64,000 bases of DNA, from NCBI GenBank assembly GCA_903862955.1, contig CAIPAH010000022.1, forward strand, positions 240,541-304,540. Reading direction: 5' to 3'. Numbering within the stretch: position 1 is the first letter of the stretch; the number at the start of each line of letters is the position of its first letter. Made by a program: the position numbers and the translations under genes. This document shows positions 43,664 through 53,155 of this stretch, in pieces. The stretch comes from an uncultured Opitutia bacterium (lineage in GTDB: Bacteria > Verrucomicrobiota > Verrucomicrobiia > Opitutales > Opitutaceae). The notes below the pieces were generated by a model that saw only the letters and a list, made by a program, of their open reading frames with translations, made no database searches and had not been told where the DNA came from.

Positions 43664-45619
43664 ATGAAAACGATCCTGCCGCTGGTGAGTGACTGGAAGG
43701 TGATGCATGCCGAGCCGTGGCTGGGCGCCACGGCGGCCTGTTCCGCGCTGCCGCTGGACCAGCGCTGGGTGCCGGCGCAGGTGCCGGGCGACGTGCACCT
43801 CGACTACGAGCACGCCGGTCTCATCGCCGATCCTTTCTTCGGCACAAATCACGATCACTGCCGCTGGATGGAGGATTGGGATTACTGGTATCGCACCGAC
43901 CTCACCCCGCCCACCCCCGGCCCGGGTCAGCGCCTGCACCTGCTGTTTGAGGGCCTCGACGTGTTCGCCACCGTGTATTTGAACGGCAAGGAGGTGGGCA
44001 AAAACCAGAACATGTTCACGCCCCTGCGCGTGGACGTGACCGACCACGTGCAAGCCGGCGCCAACCGCCTCGAAGTCTGCCTGGGTTCGCCCGTCTCGCC
44101 GCCTGGGCGCCTGCCGTCGCCGGAAGTGCGCGGCTATGGCAATCCCCTCCGCCTGCAGGTGCGCAAGGCCCAGTCCTGCTACGGCTGGAATATCACGCCG
44201 CGCCTCGTGACCATCGGAATCTGGAAGCCGGTTTCGTGGGTCCTGGTCGACGCGGCCGAGATCGCGGACGTCTTCGTCAGCACAGTGGCGGTCCGCCCGG
44301 ATGGCACGGCCGAATTGGAGGCGCTGGTGGAGCTGAAGCACAATCACGGCGCGCCCGGGCCGCTGGCAGTTGAGCTCACGGTCGCCGGCCAAATCCGCAC
44401 CGTGCATTTCTCGGGCGATCCCGCTGGCGGGCGTCATGTGGAGCGGTTTCTCGTGCCACAGGCCAAATTGTGGTGGCCGCACAATCACGGTGCCCAGCCG
44501 CTCTACGACTGGTCCGCGACGCTGTGCCGCGACGGGCAGGAACTCGACCGGCGGAGCGGCCGCTTCGGCATTCGCATGGTGACGCTCATCCAGGAGCCGG
44601 CCGCGGACGGCACGACCTCGTTCATCCTGGCGGTGAACGGCCGGAAAATCTTCCTCAAGGGCATGAATTGGACGCCGGTGGACGCGATCTACGCGCGCAT
44701 CAACGACGCCCGCTACCGCGAACTGCTGGACGCGACGAAGGCCGCGAACATCAACGCGCTGCGCGTCTGGGGCGGCGGCATCTACGAGCATGACTCGTTC
44801 TACGCGCGGTGCGACGAGCTGGGCATCCTCGTCACGCACGATTTCATGTTCGCCTGCGGCTGCTACCCGCAGGACGCGGAGTTTCTCGCCGAGGCGCGGC
44901 GCGAGGCGGAGTTCCAGGTGCGGCGGCTCCGGCATTTCGCGTGCGTCGTCGCCTGGTTTGGCGATAACGAGAACGACGTCCTCGCCGACCTGAGCTTCAA
45001 CTACCCGGCCTACCGGCACAACCGGCTGAGCAAGGAAATCCTCCGCGACGTCGTTCACACCCACGCGCCGCTCACGCCCTATGTCCCGACCTCGCCGTAT
45101 TCGCCGAGCGTGTATAACCAGAACTCACCGCTCGAGGGCGACTGCCACCTCTGGGCCCACGGCCAGTCCTACAAGGCCGAGCTGTTCGCCGGCGCGCGGC
45201 CGCGGATGGTGACGGAGATCGGCCACATGGGCATGCCGGATATGGCGGTGATCGAGCGGTTCGTCAGCCCCGACCAGCGCTGGCCGATTTGGAACGAGGA
45301 ATACCTCACCCACGGATCGGATTGCACGCGGCTGGACCGCCGCGGGCTGCTCTATTCCATGTTCCAAAGCATTCAGGCGCGCGGCTGGGAGGAGCCGACG
45401 TCGCTGGCCGACCTGATCACCAAGATGCAGCAACTCCACTCGGAGGCGTCGCAGTATTGGATCGAACTCTACGCCGGGCAGCCAGAATGCTGGGGAATCT
45501 TCCTGTGGAGCCTCTCCGACTGCTGGCCGCAGATCTCTCCCGCCTACATCGCGTATCCGTTCCACCCCAAGCCCGCCCTGACCGCCGTCCGCGACGCCTA
45601 CGCGCGGGTGGCGCGGTGA
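43664..45619 (+). CDS. Beta-mannosidase-like glycoside hydrolase (GH2)
   Basis: 651 residues with the GH2 order: an N-terminal sandwich (VPGDVHLDYEHAGLIADPF and WDYWYRTDL), an Ig-like middle, and a TIM barrel with ALRVWGGGIYEHDSFYARCD. The acid/base Glu lies in WFGDNENDVLA; the nucleophile Glu is in MVTEIGHMGMPD. It is shorter than typical beta-mannosidases (~800+), lacking the C-terminal sandwich. No signal peptide. Start at ATG 43664; the longer frame to 43484 has no similarity. Confidence 0.88.
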   Translation: MKTILPLVSDWKVMHAEPWLGATAACSALPLDQRWVPAQVPGDVHLDYEHAGLIADPFFGTNHDHCRWMEDWDYWYRTDLTPPTPGPGQRLHLLFEGLDVFATVYLNGKEVGKNQNMFTPLRVDVTDHVQAGANRLEVCLGSPVSPPGRLPSPEVRGYGNPLRLQVRKAQSCYGWNITPRLVTIGIWKPVSWVLVDAAEIADVFVSTVAVRPDGTAELEALVELKHNHGAPGPLAVELTVAGQIRTVHFSGDPAGGRHVERFLVPQAKLWWPHNHGAQPLYDWSATLCRDGQELDRRSGRFGIRMVTLIQEPAADGTTSFILAVNGRKIFLKGMNWTPVDAIYARINDARYRELLDATKAANINALRVWGGGIYEHDSFYARCDELGILVTHDFMFACGCYPQDAEFLAEARREAEFQVRRLRHFACVVAWFGDNENDVLADLSFNYPAYRHNRLSKEILRDVVHTHAPLTPYVPTSPYSPSVYNQNSPLEGDCHLWAHGQSYKAELFAGARPRMVTEIGHMGMPDMAVIERFVSPDQRWPIWNEEYLTHGSDCTRLDRRGLLYSMFQSIQARGWEEPTSLADLITKMQQLHSEASQYWIELYAGQPECWGIFLWSLSDCWPQISPAYIAYPFHPKPALTAVRDAYARVAR

Positions 45620-45696
45620 CGTTGGGCCGACTTCTCGGGGAGAATTTGGTGGGCGATTTACTGGCACTAAGCCCGGCTGCGGTTGATGATGGGGCG

Positions 45697-46722
45697 ATGA
45701 ATTTCCGGCGACGTAATCTGCGGACGGGTTTGGCCCTGCTGCTGGGTGTGGGGCTGGGCGGCTTGGGCTGGGCGAAGCCGCCTCTGCCCAAGCCCAACGA
45801 CACGCCGGCGCCGAGCCTTTCCGTGCGCCTGCCGGCGCCGCCTCCGGGAAGCGAAGGCGATTTTCCGCGTCCCGTGACTTCCTGGCTGGAGGCGCAGATC
45901 GCCCTCGCGCGCGAGGGGATTTCCTGCGGTTCCATCGATGGCGTGCCCGGCGCCCAAAGCGTCGCGGCGTTGCAAGCCTGGCAGGAACGCGAGACCCTGC
46001 CCTCCGCCGGCACGCTGGACAAGGACACGCGGGAAAACCTCCTGCTGACGTCGCCGCCTCTGGTCTGGTATGTGCTGACCGCGGAGGACTTGGCGCGACT
46101 GCAGCCGCTGAGCCCCACCTGGCTCGGCAAGTCCGAGCAGACCGCACTCGACTACGAGACCGCGCTCGAGTTCGTGGCGGAGCGCTCGCACGCGACGCCC
46201 AGCCTGATCCAGCGGCTGAACCCGCAACTGGATTGGACGCAGGTGCACGTCGGCACCGTCGTGACCGTGCCAGCGGTGGCGTTGAACGCACCGCTGGGGC
46301 ATGCGGCGCTGGTCCACATCAGCCTCAGCCGGCACACGCTGGAGGTGACGACCGATGACGGGCGCCTGATCGCGCATTTCCCGGTGAGCATCGCGCGCAT
46401 GGCGGAAAAGCGTCCGGAAGGTGAGCTGAAGGTGACGGTGGTCATCGCGGACCCCAACTACACCTTTGATCCCGAAGTCTTTCCCGAGTCGGCCGAGGCC
46501 CGCCAGCTGGGCCGCAAGCTCATCCTCCCGCCCGGCCCGAACAATCCGGTAGGCGTGGCGTGGATTGGCCTGAACCTGCCCGGCTACGGCATCCACGGCA
46601 CGCCGCAACCCGAGTTCGTCGGCCGCACCGAGTCGCACGGCTGCTTCCGCCTGGCCAATTGGGACGCACGAACAATGGTCGACCTCGCCTGGGTCGGCCT
46701 GCGCGTGGTCGTGGATCCGTGA
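45697..46722 (+). CDS. L,D-transpeptidase with peptidoglycan-binding domain
   Basis: 341 residues. A signal peptide (LRTGLALLLGVGLGGLGWA) is followed by a PG_binding_1 repeat (~50-110, AREGISCGSIDGVPGAQSVA) and a LysM-like linker (VHVGTVVTVPAVAL). The YkuD catalytic domain (~205-341) has GYGIHGTPQPEFVG and the ESHGCFRLANWDA motif with the active Cys. It forms 3-3 crosslinks or attaches proteins to peptidoglycan in the periplasm. Start at ATG 45697. Confidence 0.92.
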   Translation: MNFRRRNLRTGLALLLGVGLGGLGWAKPPLPKPNDTPAPSLSVRLPAPPPGSEGDFPRPVTSWLEAQIALAREGISCGSIDGVPGAQSVAALQAWQERETLPSAGTLDKDTRENLLLTSPPLVWYVLTAEDLARLQPLSPTWLGKSEQTALDYETALEFVAERSHATPSLIQRLNPQLDWTQVHVGTVVTVPAVALNAPLGHAALVHISLSRHTLEVTTDDGRLIAHFPVSIARMAEKRPEGELKVTVVIADPNYTFDPEVFPESAEARQLGRKLILPPGPNNPVGVAWIGLNLPGYGIHGTPQPEFVGRTESHGCFRLANWDARTMVDLAWVGLRVVVDP

Positions 46723-46740
46723 GCCCGCCCCGGTGTTGGC

Positions 46741-46806
46741 CTCACGCTAAACCGCCAAGACGCCAAGTTCCGATCTCGGCTTTGCGCCTTCGCGCCTTGG
46801 CGTGAG
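46741..46806. repeat. Long imperfect palindrome (TCACGC...GCGTGA family), copy 2
   Basis: CTCACGCTAAACCGCCAAGA CGCCAAG (46741-46767) pairs with 46780-46806, ending CGCCTTGGCGTGAG. Directly after the L,D-transpeptidase stop, so may double as terminator. Confidence 0.75.
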
Positions 46807-46987
46807 ACCCTCCCCTTCGGCCTGCCCCGCATCGGGAATAATGGGAAGCAGCATGACCCCTTCTGACTTCTCCCTCGGCGCCATCGGCCATCGACAGCGG
46901 TCATCCTCCCGCGAAATGTTGGCCCTACCGGCAACATTCGTCCGCGACGACCCTGACAGTCCAACCCCACTAACGAACGGACCCACG

Positions 46988-47359
46988 ATGATCCCCGAAA
47001 AGCTGCAGAAAATCCTCAAATCGGACGGCATTGCTGCCATCGCCACCGTGGGCCCGGATGGGGCTCACTTGGTGAACACGTGGAACAGTTACATCAACGT
47101 CCTGCCGGACGGGCGGATGTTGATTCCCGCCGGCTACATGAACAAGACCGAGGGCAACATCGCCCAAAACCCGCATGTGGTGATCACGTTGGGGAGCAGC
47201 AAGGTGGAGGGCCTGCACGGCGTGGGCGCCGGTTTCCTGATCAAAGGCCAGGCGAAATTCGTAACGTCCGGCCCCGATTTTGATTTCTTGAAGGCCAAGT
47301 TCAGCTGGCTGCGCGCCACGATGGCCGTGACGATCGAGACGGTCACGCAAACGTGGTAG
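46988..47359 (+). CDS. Pyridoxamine-5'-phosphate-oxidase-like (split-barrel) protein
   Basis: A 123-residue flavin split-barrel protein: IAAIATVGPDGAHLVNTWNS and GRMLIPAGYMNKTEGNIAQN match small PNPOx-like FMN-binding proteins, which may carry F420 or haem instead. A compact single domain. Start at ATG 46988. Confidence 0.75.
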   Translation: MIPEKLQKILKSDGIAAIATVGPDGAHLVNTWNSYINVLPDGRMLIPAGYMNKTEGNIAQNPHVVITLGSSKVEGLHGVGAGFLIKGQAKFVTSGPDFDFLKAKFSWLRATMAVTIETVTQTW

Positions 47360-47406
47360 TTGGCTCCGCTCGGCCGGACACACCGAGACGTTCAGTTTCC
47401 GTTCGC

Positions 47407-47460
47407 CTCCCGCCAAGGCGCTAAGGCGCCGAGCCCGGACCTTTCGCGGCTTGGCGTGAA
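47407..47460. repeat. Imperfect palindrome (same family), copy 3
   Basis: CTCCCGCCAAGGCGCTAAGG and CTTTCGCGGCTTGGCGTGAA form a shorter member of the TCACGC family, between the PNPOx-like gene and the DUF1501 gene (tail to tail). Confidence 0.6.
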
Positions 47461-47473
47461 CCCCTCCCCGCCT

Positions 47474-49204
47474 TCAGTCCTCGGTCGTTTTCTTCGCCAT
47501 CCGCTTCTGCCGCAACCGGACGAGCGCGGCCGCGCCCAGCGCCGCGAGAAACAGCGGGCTCACCGCACCGCCACCCCCGCCGCCGCCCCCGCTTGAAGGA
47601 TTCGCCTTCGGGCTGGATGTCGGCGTGGAGGTCGGGGTGGTTGTGATCGGCGTGGTGGTGGGCGTCGGTGACACCGTCGTGGTGGGCGTCGAATCGGGGA
47701 CCGAAGGAGGTGAAGGATCCGAAGTCGGCGAGGACGAGCCCAGGGGAGGCGGCGCGGGATCACCCGTCGGCTGGAGCGCGACGATCGACGGGTTGAAGAT
47801 CCCCAGCTGCGGGCGTCCGCCAAACCGGCTGCTGAAGGCCGGCAGCACGTAGTCGAGATTCGCGTCACTGACGCCGAACCAACTGAGGAGGTCGCGGGCG
47901 TATTCGTCCACCGCCACCCCGGGAATGAGCCGGCCCTGCCCGGTATCGATCGCCGCGGAATTCTGCAGGTCGGGATAATAACCCGCCGTCGGGTCCCCGA
48001 AGACCTGCCGGCCGGCGACCGCCCCGCCCATCACGAAATGGTTGGCGCCCCACGCATGATCGGAGCCGTCGCCATTGGACGTCAGGGTCCGGGCAAAATC
48101 CGACGCGGAGAACAGCGTCACCTGGTCCTGCATCCCGATTTCGTTCAACGCCAACCAGAAGGTGTTCACGCCCTTGCTGACGGTGCTCAACAGCCCGGGA
48201 TGGTTCGTCAGCAGGTTGTCGTGCAGGTCGAAGCCGCCGAGCATGACAAAAAAGATCTGGCGGCGGACGCCGAGCTTGGCGCGGGCGGCGATGGTCTTGG
48301 CCACCATCGCCAGGTTGGACGCGACGGAATTGCCGGTGGGAATCACCGTGCTCAGCGTGATGCCACTCAGCGCCGAGGAAAATTGCTGGTAGGCGTCGAT
48401 CGATTCACGCGTGGTGTTCGCGTAGGTCTGCTCGAAAAGGCTTTGATACTGCTGTCCCAGCATGCCGTCGACCGCCTTGGTCCGCTGCGCGGTGAGGCTG
48501 TTCACGGCGGCGGCGTTGTAGCCGGTCAGGGCCGTCGCCCCACTGGCGCCGATGCTGTAGGTGAAGGCATTTTGGCCGGTGAGGAAGATATTCTGCCCGG
48601 ACAGCGAAATGTTCATCGAGACCAGGCTGGGGTCGTTCAGGGAAGCGATGATGTCGGCGGCCCGCCCGCCCCAACCGATCGCCGTGCGCGCGTCCGGGAT
48701 GCAGGTCTGCCACTGCTTCACCTGGTCGGCGTGCGAATAGAGCGACACCGGCAGCGCGGTCCCCGCGCGATAATCCGCCAGGCTGAGGGGGCGGATGAGC
48801 GAACCGACGTTCGAGACAAATCCCAGCTTGCCCGCGTTGAAGAGATCGCGCAGCTCCGGCATCGACGGGTGCAGCCCGAGCGTGCGTCCACCCAGATTAT
48901 TGGGCGTGAGGCCCAGGATGGTGTCCGGCGCCAGCGCGAGGTTGGCCCGGGCCTTCGCGTAGGCGGCATATTCGCCGGCAGTGGTGGGAACGAGCATGTT
49001 CCACGAGTCGTTGCCCCCGGCCAGGAACAGGCAAACGAGCGCCTTGTAATCCCCGCTGGCGGGCGCCGTCTGCGCCGAGAGCGAATTGGCGAGGCGCAGG
49101 GTCAGCAGCGTCGAGAACAACGCGGACGAGCCGACCGCCGCGCAACTGGCCTGGCCGAGAAATTCCCGGCGGCTGATCGGTGGGGATGAGTGCGCTTTGC
49201 CCAT
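47474..49204 (-). CDS. DUF1501 protein with Tat signal and C-terminal sorting-like tail
   Basis: 576 residues. A twin-arginine signal, SRREFLGQASCAAVG, is followed by the DUF1501 fold (ALVCLFLAGGNDSWNMLVP, AHWGANHFVMGGAVAG-like, MLGGFDLHDN). The C-terminal ~110 residues are a Pro/Thr/Ser stalk, then an eight-Gly run, a hydrophobic stretch (AVSPLFLAALGAAALVRLR) and a basic end. This Gly-rich, TM, Arg order resembles GlyGly-CTERM/PEP-CTERM-like sorting signals and suggests anchoring or rhombosortase/exosortase processing. Only 7 bp follow the upstream DUF1800 gene. Confidence 0.88.
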   Translation of the reverse strand: MGKAHSSPPISRREFLGQASCAAVGSSALFSTLLTLRLANSLSAQTAPASGDYKALVCLFLAGGNDSWNMLVPTTAGEYAAYAKARANLALAPDTILGLTPNNLGGRTLGLHPSMPELRDLFNAGKLGFVSNVGSLIRPLSLADYRAGTALPVSLYSHADQVKQWQTCIPDARTAIGWGGRAADIIASLNDPSLVSMNISLSGQNIFLTGQNAFTYSIGASGATALTGYNAAAVNSLTAQRTKAVDGMLGQQYQSLFEQTYANTTRESIDAYQQFSSALSGITLSTVIPTGNSVASNLAMVAKTIAARAKLGVRRQIFFVMLGGFDLHDNLLTNHPGLLSTVSKGVNTFWLALNEIGMQDQVTLFSASDFARTLTSNGDGSDHAWGANHFVMGGAVAGRQVFGDPTAGYYPDLQNSAAIDTGQGRLIPGVAVDEYARDLLSWFGVSDANLDYVLPAFSSRFGGRPQLGIFNPSIVALQPTGDPAPPPLGSSSPTSDPSPPSVPDSTPTTTVSPTPTTTPITTTPTSTPTSSPKANPSSGGGGGGGGAVSPLFLAALGAAALVRLRQKRMAKKTTED

Positions 49205-49211
49205 GGGGACC

Positions 49212-50888
49212 TTATTTCTGGATCGCGAAGTCCGGCGAGGACGCGACGAGGTAAATGGCGAGCCGGGTGCGGGTCAGCGCGAGCGTGCTGCCGGTTGGGA
49301 CCATGGCCGGGGTCACTCCGTTGATTGCGGTCAGGATGGTGGCCCGCGTCGTCGCGCTCAACGTGCCCGCCGTCAGCAGCAGGTCCACGTTGTCGAGCAG
49401 CGTGGCCGTGTCCGGCAGGGCCGCCTGCGCGCTGAGGTCGAGGGAGAAATTCCCCACCGTGGTGTTGACGAGCGAGTAATAGAGATTGGGCGTGGCGATG
49501 CCAAACACCGCATTCTGGATCTGGAACTCCGGGGCGAAGAGGCCGGCGTCGCCGATCGGCCCGCGCGGCTGGTAGTCGGGCGCGTAAAAGTTAAAAACGG
49601 TCGGGGCCGCCAGGGGAAACTGGCCGAGAGTGTTTTCATTGGCACCGCCGAGGTCGAAGGGCAGCACCGTGCCCGCCACCTGGTAGTGAAACGCGCGCAA
49701 CAGGTGCGTCAGGCGCACAAAGGGCTCGCGCAACTTGCCGTGCTCCGGGTCGGTGATGAACGCCACCGACCGCGCTTCCGGGTCGAGCAGGATCGCCTTG
49801 ATCACCGCCACCATGTCGCCCCTCTGGCCCTGGCCGTTGTTGGCGAACACGGCGCTGACGCGCCCGACATAGGCGTCGGAAGGATTGGAAGTCACCAGCC
49901 GCTGGATGAGCTGCCGGGAAATGAAGGGCGCCGTGTTGGGATGCTCCACGAGGTTGTCGATCGCATCGCTGATATCCTGGTCGCCTGTCTGGCCCGCGGG
50001 CAGGTCGGGTTTGCGCGCGCCGGCATAGTGGTGCAGCGACTTCGCGGTCACGTCGTGCTGGCCCTGCCACATTTTCATGGGCTCCGTGTAGTTGGCCTTG
50101 GCGGAGGGGAAGTCGGTGTGCCCCGTGCCGGTGCCGACGTCGTTCGGGTTGTGATCCTCATCGGTGAGCCCGGTGAAGACCTTCGCGAACTCGGTGATCT
50201 GGTCGTTGGTGTACGTTTCGTAGGGCCGGCCGCTGGCATCGGTCACGTAGTTGCCATCCGGGGTCAACAGATAGAGTCCAACCGAGAAAAGCTGCTCGAC
50301 CTCCCGGGCGTAATTCTCGTCGGCCCGCGTGTTCTTCTCCGGGTTGGCCTTCCGGTTGCGATACTGGTTGAGATAGCGCCCCATCATCGGGCTGTAGGTG
50401 ACGTCGACTAGCAACTGCCGGAACGAGGTGAAGCAATCGCGCACCAACAGGTCGTAATACGCGCAGGAACCCTCGGCGGCGCCGGAGATGGCCGTGTTGT
50501 TGTCCGAGATGACGAAAATCTGGGAGAGCGAATAAGCCACGCGCTGGCGCAGCTGGTCGCTGCCCCCGATCATGACCTGGTTGCGCGCGCGGCGGTTTTG
50601 CGCGTTGCCGATGGCGGTGATACCTCCGGAAGCGAGCGCCGCGGTGACGAGCGGGGCCGAGTAGCTCGGGGTTTTCGCCACCTCGAGATCGATCCAGGCG
50701 TTGTAATCGTAACCGGCCGTGCGCAGGGCGGCAATGGCCTCGGGCGTGGGCCCGAACGTGGCCTGCGCCAGAAACCGCGAAGCCAGCTGGTCGTCGCTGA
50801 GGTTCGCATTGGGCAGCACTGGATCCGCCGGAGCCGACGACACCACCGTCAGACTGGCGGCCAGAAGAAAAAGGTGACGAAAGCTCAC
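49212..50888 (-). CDS. DUF1800 domain-containing protein
   Basis: 558 residues, signal peptide MSFRHLFLLAASLTVVSSAP, then the DUF1800 sequence (SDDQLASRFLAQATFGPT, FTGLTDEDHNP-like, HHYAGARKPDLP, SRQLIQRLVTSNPS and QFPLAAPTVFNFYAPDYQP). It sits directly upstream of the DUF1501 gene. Such pairs are common in PVC bacteria and Bacteroidota and usually accompany export of large carbohydrate-active or sulfated-substrate proteins; the role is unknown. Start at ATG 50888. Confidence 0.9.
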   Translation of the reverse strand: MSFRHLFLLAASLTVVSSAPADPVLPNANLSDDQLASRFLAQATFGPTPEAIAALRTAGYDYNAWIDLEVAKTPSYSAPLVTAALASGGITAIGNAQNRRARNQVMIGGSDQLRQRVAYSLSQIFVISDNNTAISGAAEGSCAYYDLLVRDCFTSFRQLLVDVTYSPMMGRYLNQYRNRKANPEKNTRADENYAREVEQLFSVGLYLLTPDGNYVTDASGRPYETYTNDQITEFAKVFTGLTDEDHNPNDVGTGTGHTDFPSAKANYTEPMKMWQGQHDVTAKSLHHYAGARKPDLPAGQTGDQDISDAIDNLVEHPNTAPFISRQLIQRLVTSNPSDAYVGRVSAVFANNGQGQRGDMVAVIKAILLDPEARSVAFITDPEHGKLREPFVRLTHLLRAFHYQVAGTVLPFDLGGANENTLGQFPLAAPTVFNFYAPDYQPRGPIGDAGLFAPEFQIQNAVFGIATPNLYYSLVNTTVGNFSLDLSAQAALPDTATLLDNVDLLLTAGTLSATTRATILTAINGVTPAMVPTGSTLALTRTRLAIYLVASSPDFAIQK

Positions 50889-51043
50889 GGGGGGAATGGC
50901 GGCTCGAGGGTGGCGACGAGGCGGACTCGAATTGGTCGTCAGCTGAGCATTCCTACACGAAATAACGAGCCTATTGCAGATCGTTTGCCAAATTTAACCT
51001 TTCTTAACCAGGCGCCCTCGTCGGCTGGGCCAACAAAGGTTGG

Positions 51044-51108
51044 TCTCACGCAAAGCCGCCAAGGCGCCAAGCCCGGATCGCTCTTTGCGCCTTTGCGGCT
51101 TTGCGTGA
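51044..51108. repeat. Long imperfect palindrome (TCACGC...GCGTGA family), copy 4
   Basis: TCTCACGCAAAGCCGCCAAG GCGCCAAG (51044-51071) with CTTTGCGCCTTTGCGGCTTT GCGTGA (51083-51108). The best-matched copy of the family, with an 11-nt loop. Confidence 0.8.
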
Positions 51109-51142
51109 CCACTCCAGGGAACACCCTGCCCCGTTGCCGCTC

Positions 51143-51913
51143 CTAGCGTCCGACGATGGCCGCCGCGATTCGACCCCACGTCGGGGTGTGGGCGGCGTAT
51201 GAGCTGGCCACGAAGAACACGACGAAGGCGGCGTAGCCCGCGGCGAGCGGACGGTCGAGACGGCGGGTCAGCAGTGAACGCACGAGGAGAAAGGTCGCGC
51301 CGAGGATGAATGGGCCGCCGAAAAGTCCCCACCAAGTCGTCTCACCCAGCAGCTCCGCGACGAACTCGGTCCGGGCGGTGGCCCCGGAAATGACGGCGAG
51401 AGTGGCCAGCAGCATCATCGCCCGGTGGGCCTGCAAGTGCTTCATGCGAAAGGAGAGCCCTAGAATGACGAAGGTCGCGAAAGCGACCATTTCGGAGAGC
51501 ATCGGCAGCATAAACTGCGAATAGGTCATGCCGTAGATGGGGAAATTGCCCCGGAGCCGGACGCTGACCACCGCCACAATCGGCCCGCTGACCGCGATCA
51601 CCGCGCCGACGGCCGCAGCACCCCAGCCCAGCTTCATGTGCAGGGGCTTGTTTTTCGTCCCGATAAGCAGCGATTGGACGAAGAAGAGAATTACCCAAAG
51701 CGTGAGACTGAGCCCGTGCACGAGCACCACGCCCAGGACGGCGGCCGGGACCTTGTTGCCGTCGAAGCCCTTGCCCTCGAGGTAAAATCGGTGGAACCCG
51801 GCGACGAGCAGGAACAGCAGGACCAACGAGGCAACGGTGTAGAACCAGCGGTCCCGTTGAACGCCCCGCTGGGGCGCGGCAAAAGATCCGACCAAAGCGG
51901 TGGAGGAAGACAT
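51143..51913 (-). CDS. Polytopic membrane protein of unknown function
   Basis: 256 residues with 7 predicted helices (for example WFYTVASLVLLFLLVAGF, LTLWVILFFVQSLLIG, GAAAVGAVIAVSGPIVAVVS). A histidine lies in VVLVHGLSLTLW and another in KPLHMKLGW, spaced like a membrane haem or metal site, which is only a suggestion. Start at ATG 51913; the open frame continues upstream through non-similar sequence. Confidence 0.6.
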   Translation of the reverse strand: MSSSTALVGSFAAPQRGVQRDRWFYTVASLVLLFLLVAGFHRFYLEGKGFDGNKVPAAVLGVVLVHGLSLTLWVILFFVQSLLIGTKNKPLHMKLGWGAAAVGAVIAVSGPIVAVVSVRLRGNFPIYGMTYSQFMLPMLSEMVAFATFVILGLSFRMKHLQAHRAMMLLATLAVISGATARTEFVAELLGETTWWGLFGGPFILGATFLLVRSLLTRRLDRPLAAGYAAFVVFFVASSYAAHTPTWGRIAAAIVGR

Positions 51914-52331
51914 GGGGCTCGGGGTTGGCGCGGCTGGCCGGACAGGTCCGGCGCCCCGCGGGGGTGGTGGGGCGCGCGTGATCAAAATGAGCCCTTCCTG
52001 GGTGTCAATTTCGGTCAGCCAATGACCTCCCGGGCCTGCGACGGAGTCAGGCTTCATCGTCTGACCAACCCTCCCGGTCGTTCCGCCAGTTTTGCCTAGG
52101 GCCGTAACCCCCAATCACAACGCCAGAGCATTTCCTCTGTTCCAGGCTCCGTCGACTGTCTCGACCACAAACGTTAGGGTCTGACCCCTTCGGTTTGGCC
52201 CGCCACCGCAAAATACTCGACCTGACCACATCTCCGGCCTCACAAATTAATGACGTGATCGGCGCCATCACCAGGCCTAACACTGCGGTGCAAAAGTTCT
52301 GTGCACCACGCGCTTTCTTACGCAATTCCCC
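51914..52331. other. Intergenic region with REP-like motif
   Basis: 418 bp between divergent membrane-protein genes. The only structured item is the motif at 52165-52188; the rest shows no coding or RNA signature. Confidence 0.5.
52165..52188. repeat. REP-like motif, copy 3
   Basis: CCACAAACGTTAGGGTCTGA CCCC: shares CACAAA-GTTAGGG-CTGACCCC with 263-300. At the edge of the accessory pocket. Confidence 0.55.
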
Positions 52332-53015
52332 ATGAAAAAGATCCCCGCTACCTCCATCGTGATTCTGGTTGGGCTCGTCATCCTGATCGGCGCCATCGTC
52401 TATTGGGTCTACCAGCGCCAGAGCCCCGCCTCGCTGCCCTTCAAAAAAATGACCCCGGAAGCGTTTGTCGCGCTGATCGGCTGGCTCTCCGTGGTCGCCC
52501 TCTTCGTCGAGCGTGCGGTGGAGGTCATCGTGATGACGCTCCGCGATGAGCAAGCCGACCTGAACGAACATGCGGTCGAGGCCGCCCAGGAAAAGTATGA
52601 CAAGGCGTCGAACGCTCTGCCCGCGGCGCTCGTCAGTGCCGCGACAGACCCGGACAAGCTGGCCGCGAATAACAATGTCAACAGCCTGCACGATGCCTTG
52701 GTCGCGGCGCAGCAGGCGGACATCCTATATCGGGCCACTACCAAGAAAATCGCCCTGCAATGCAGCCTGACGATGAGCCTGATCGTCAGCCTCGCTGGCG
52801 TCCGGGCGCTCGCCGGTTTGTTCGACACCACCACTTTCTGCCGGCCCTTCGTCCTCGCCGACATTCTCATCACGGGCTTGCTCCTCGCGGGAGGCAGCGA
52901 GGGCGTTCACCGACTACTGAATGTCTACACGAGCTTCTCTGACGGCCTCTCCACCAAGCTCGACGCCAATGCCGACCAAGCCGTCCGTTCGGCCGCCGCC
53001 GTCAATCCGAAATAA
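52332..53015 (+). CDS. Membrane protein of unknown function
   Basis: 227 residues with four hydrophobic helices: IVILVGLVILIGAIVYWVY (~8-27), FVALIGWLSVVALF (~45-60), LTMSLIVSLAGVRALAGLF and VLADILITGLLLAGG. A charged helical region between helices 2 and 3 (EKYDKASNALPAALVS...). Not recognised. Lies first in a plus-strand group with DUF1353 and a small helical protein. Confidence 0.55.
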   Translation: MKKIPATSIVILVGLVILIGAIVYWVYQRQSPASLPFKKMTPEAFVALIGWLSVVALFVERAVEVIVMTLRDEQADLNEHAVEAAQEKYDKASNALPAALVSAATDPDKLAANNNVNSLHDALVAAQQADILYRATTKKIALQCSLTMSLIVSLAGVRALAGLFDTTTFCRPFVLADILITGLLLAGGSEGVHRLLNVYTSFSDGLSTKLDANADQAVRSAAAVNPK

Positions 53016-53155
53016 AATCGGCGCGGACAAACGACCGCCGGTGAACCGTCCCAGCGCTTATAAATGATGGTCATCGGCACAATCTGGCTTCGTCCCTTCG
53101 GATCGGCTTGGCCTTTGACACAGGCTCGGGAATCAACCTAATTTTCCTCTGCGCC

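Noticed and set aside
41172..51108. The TCACGC palindromes as a CRISPR array
   Set aside because: Copies are kilobases apart, palindromic and without spacers or cas genes.
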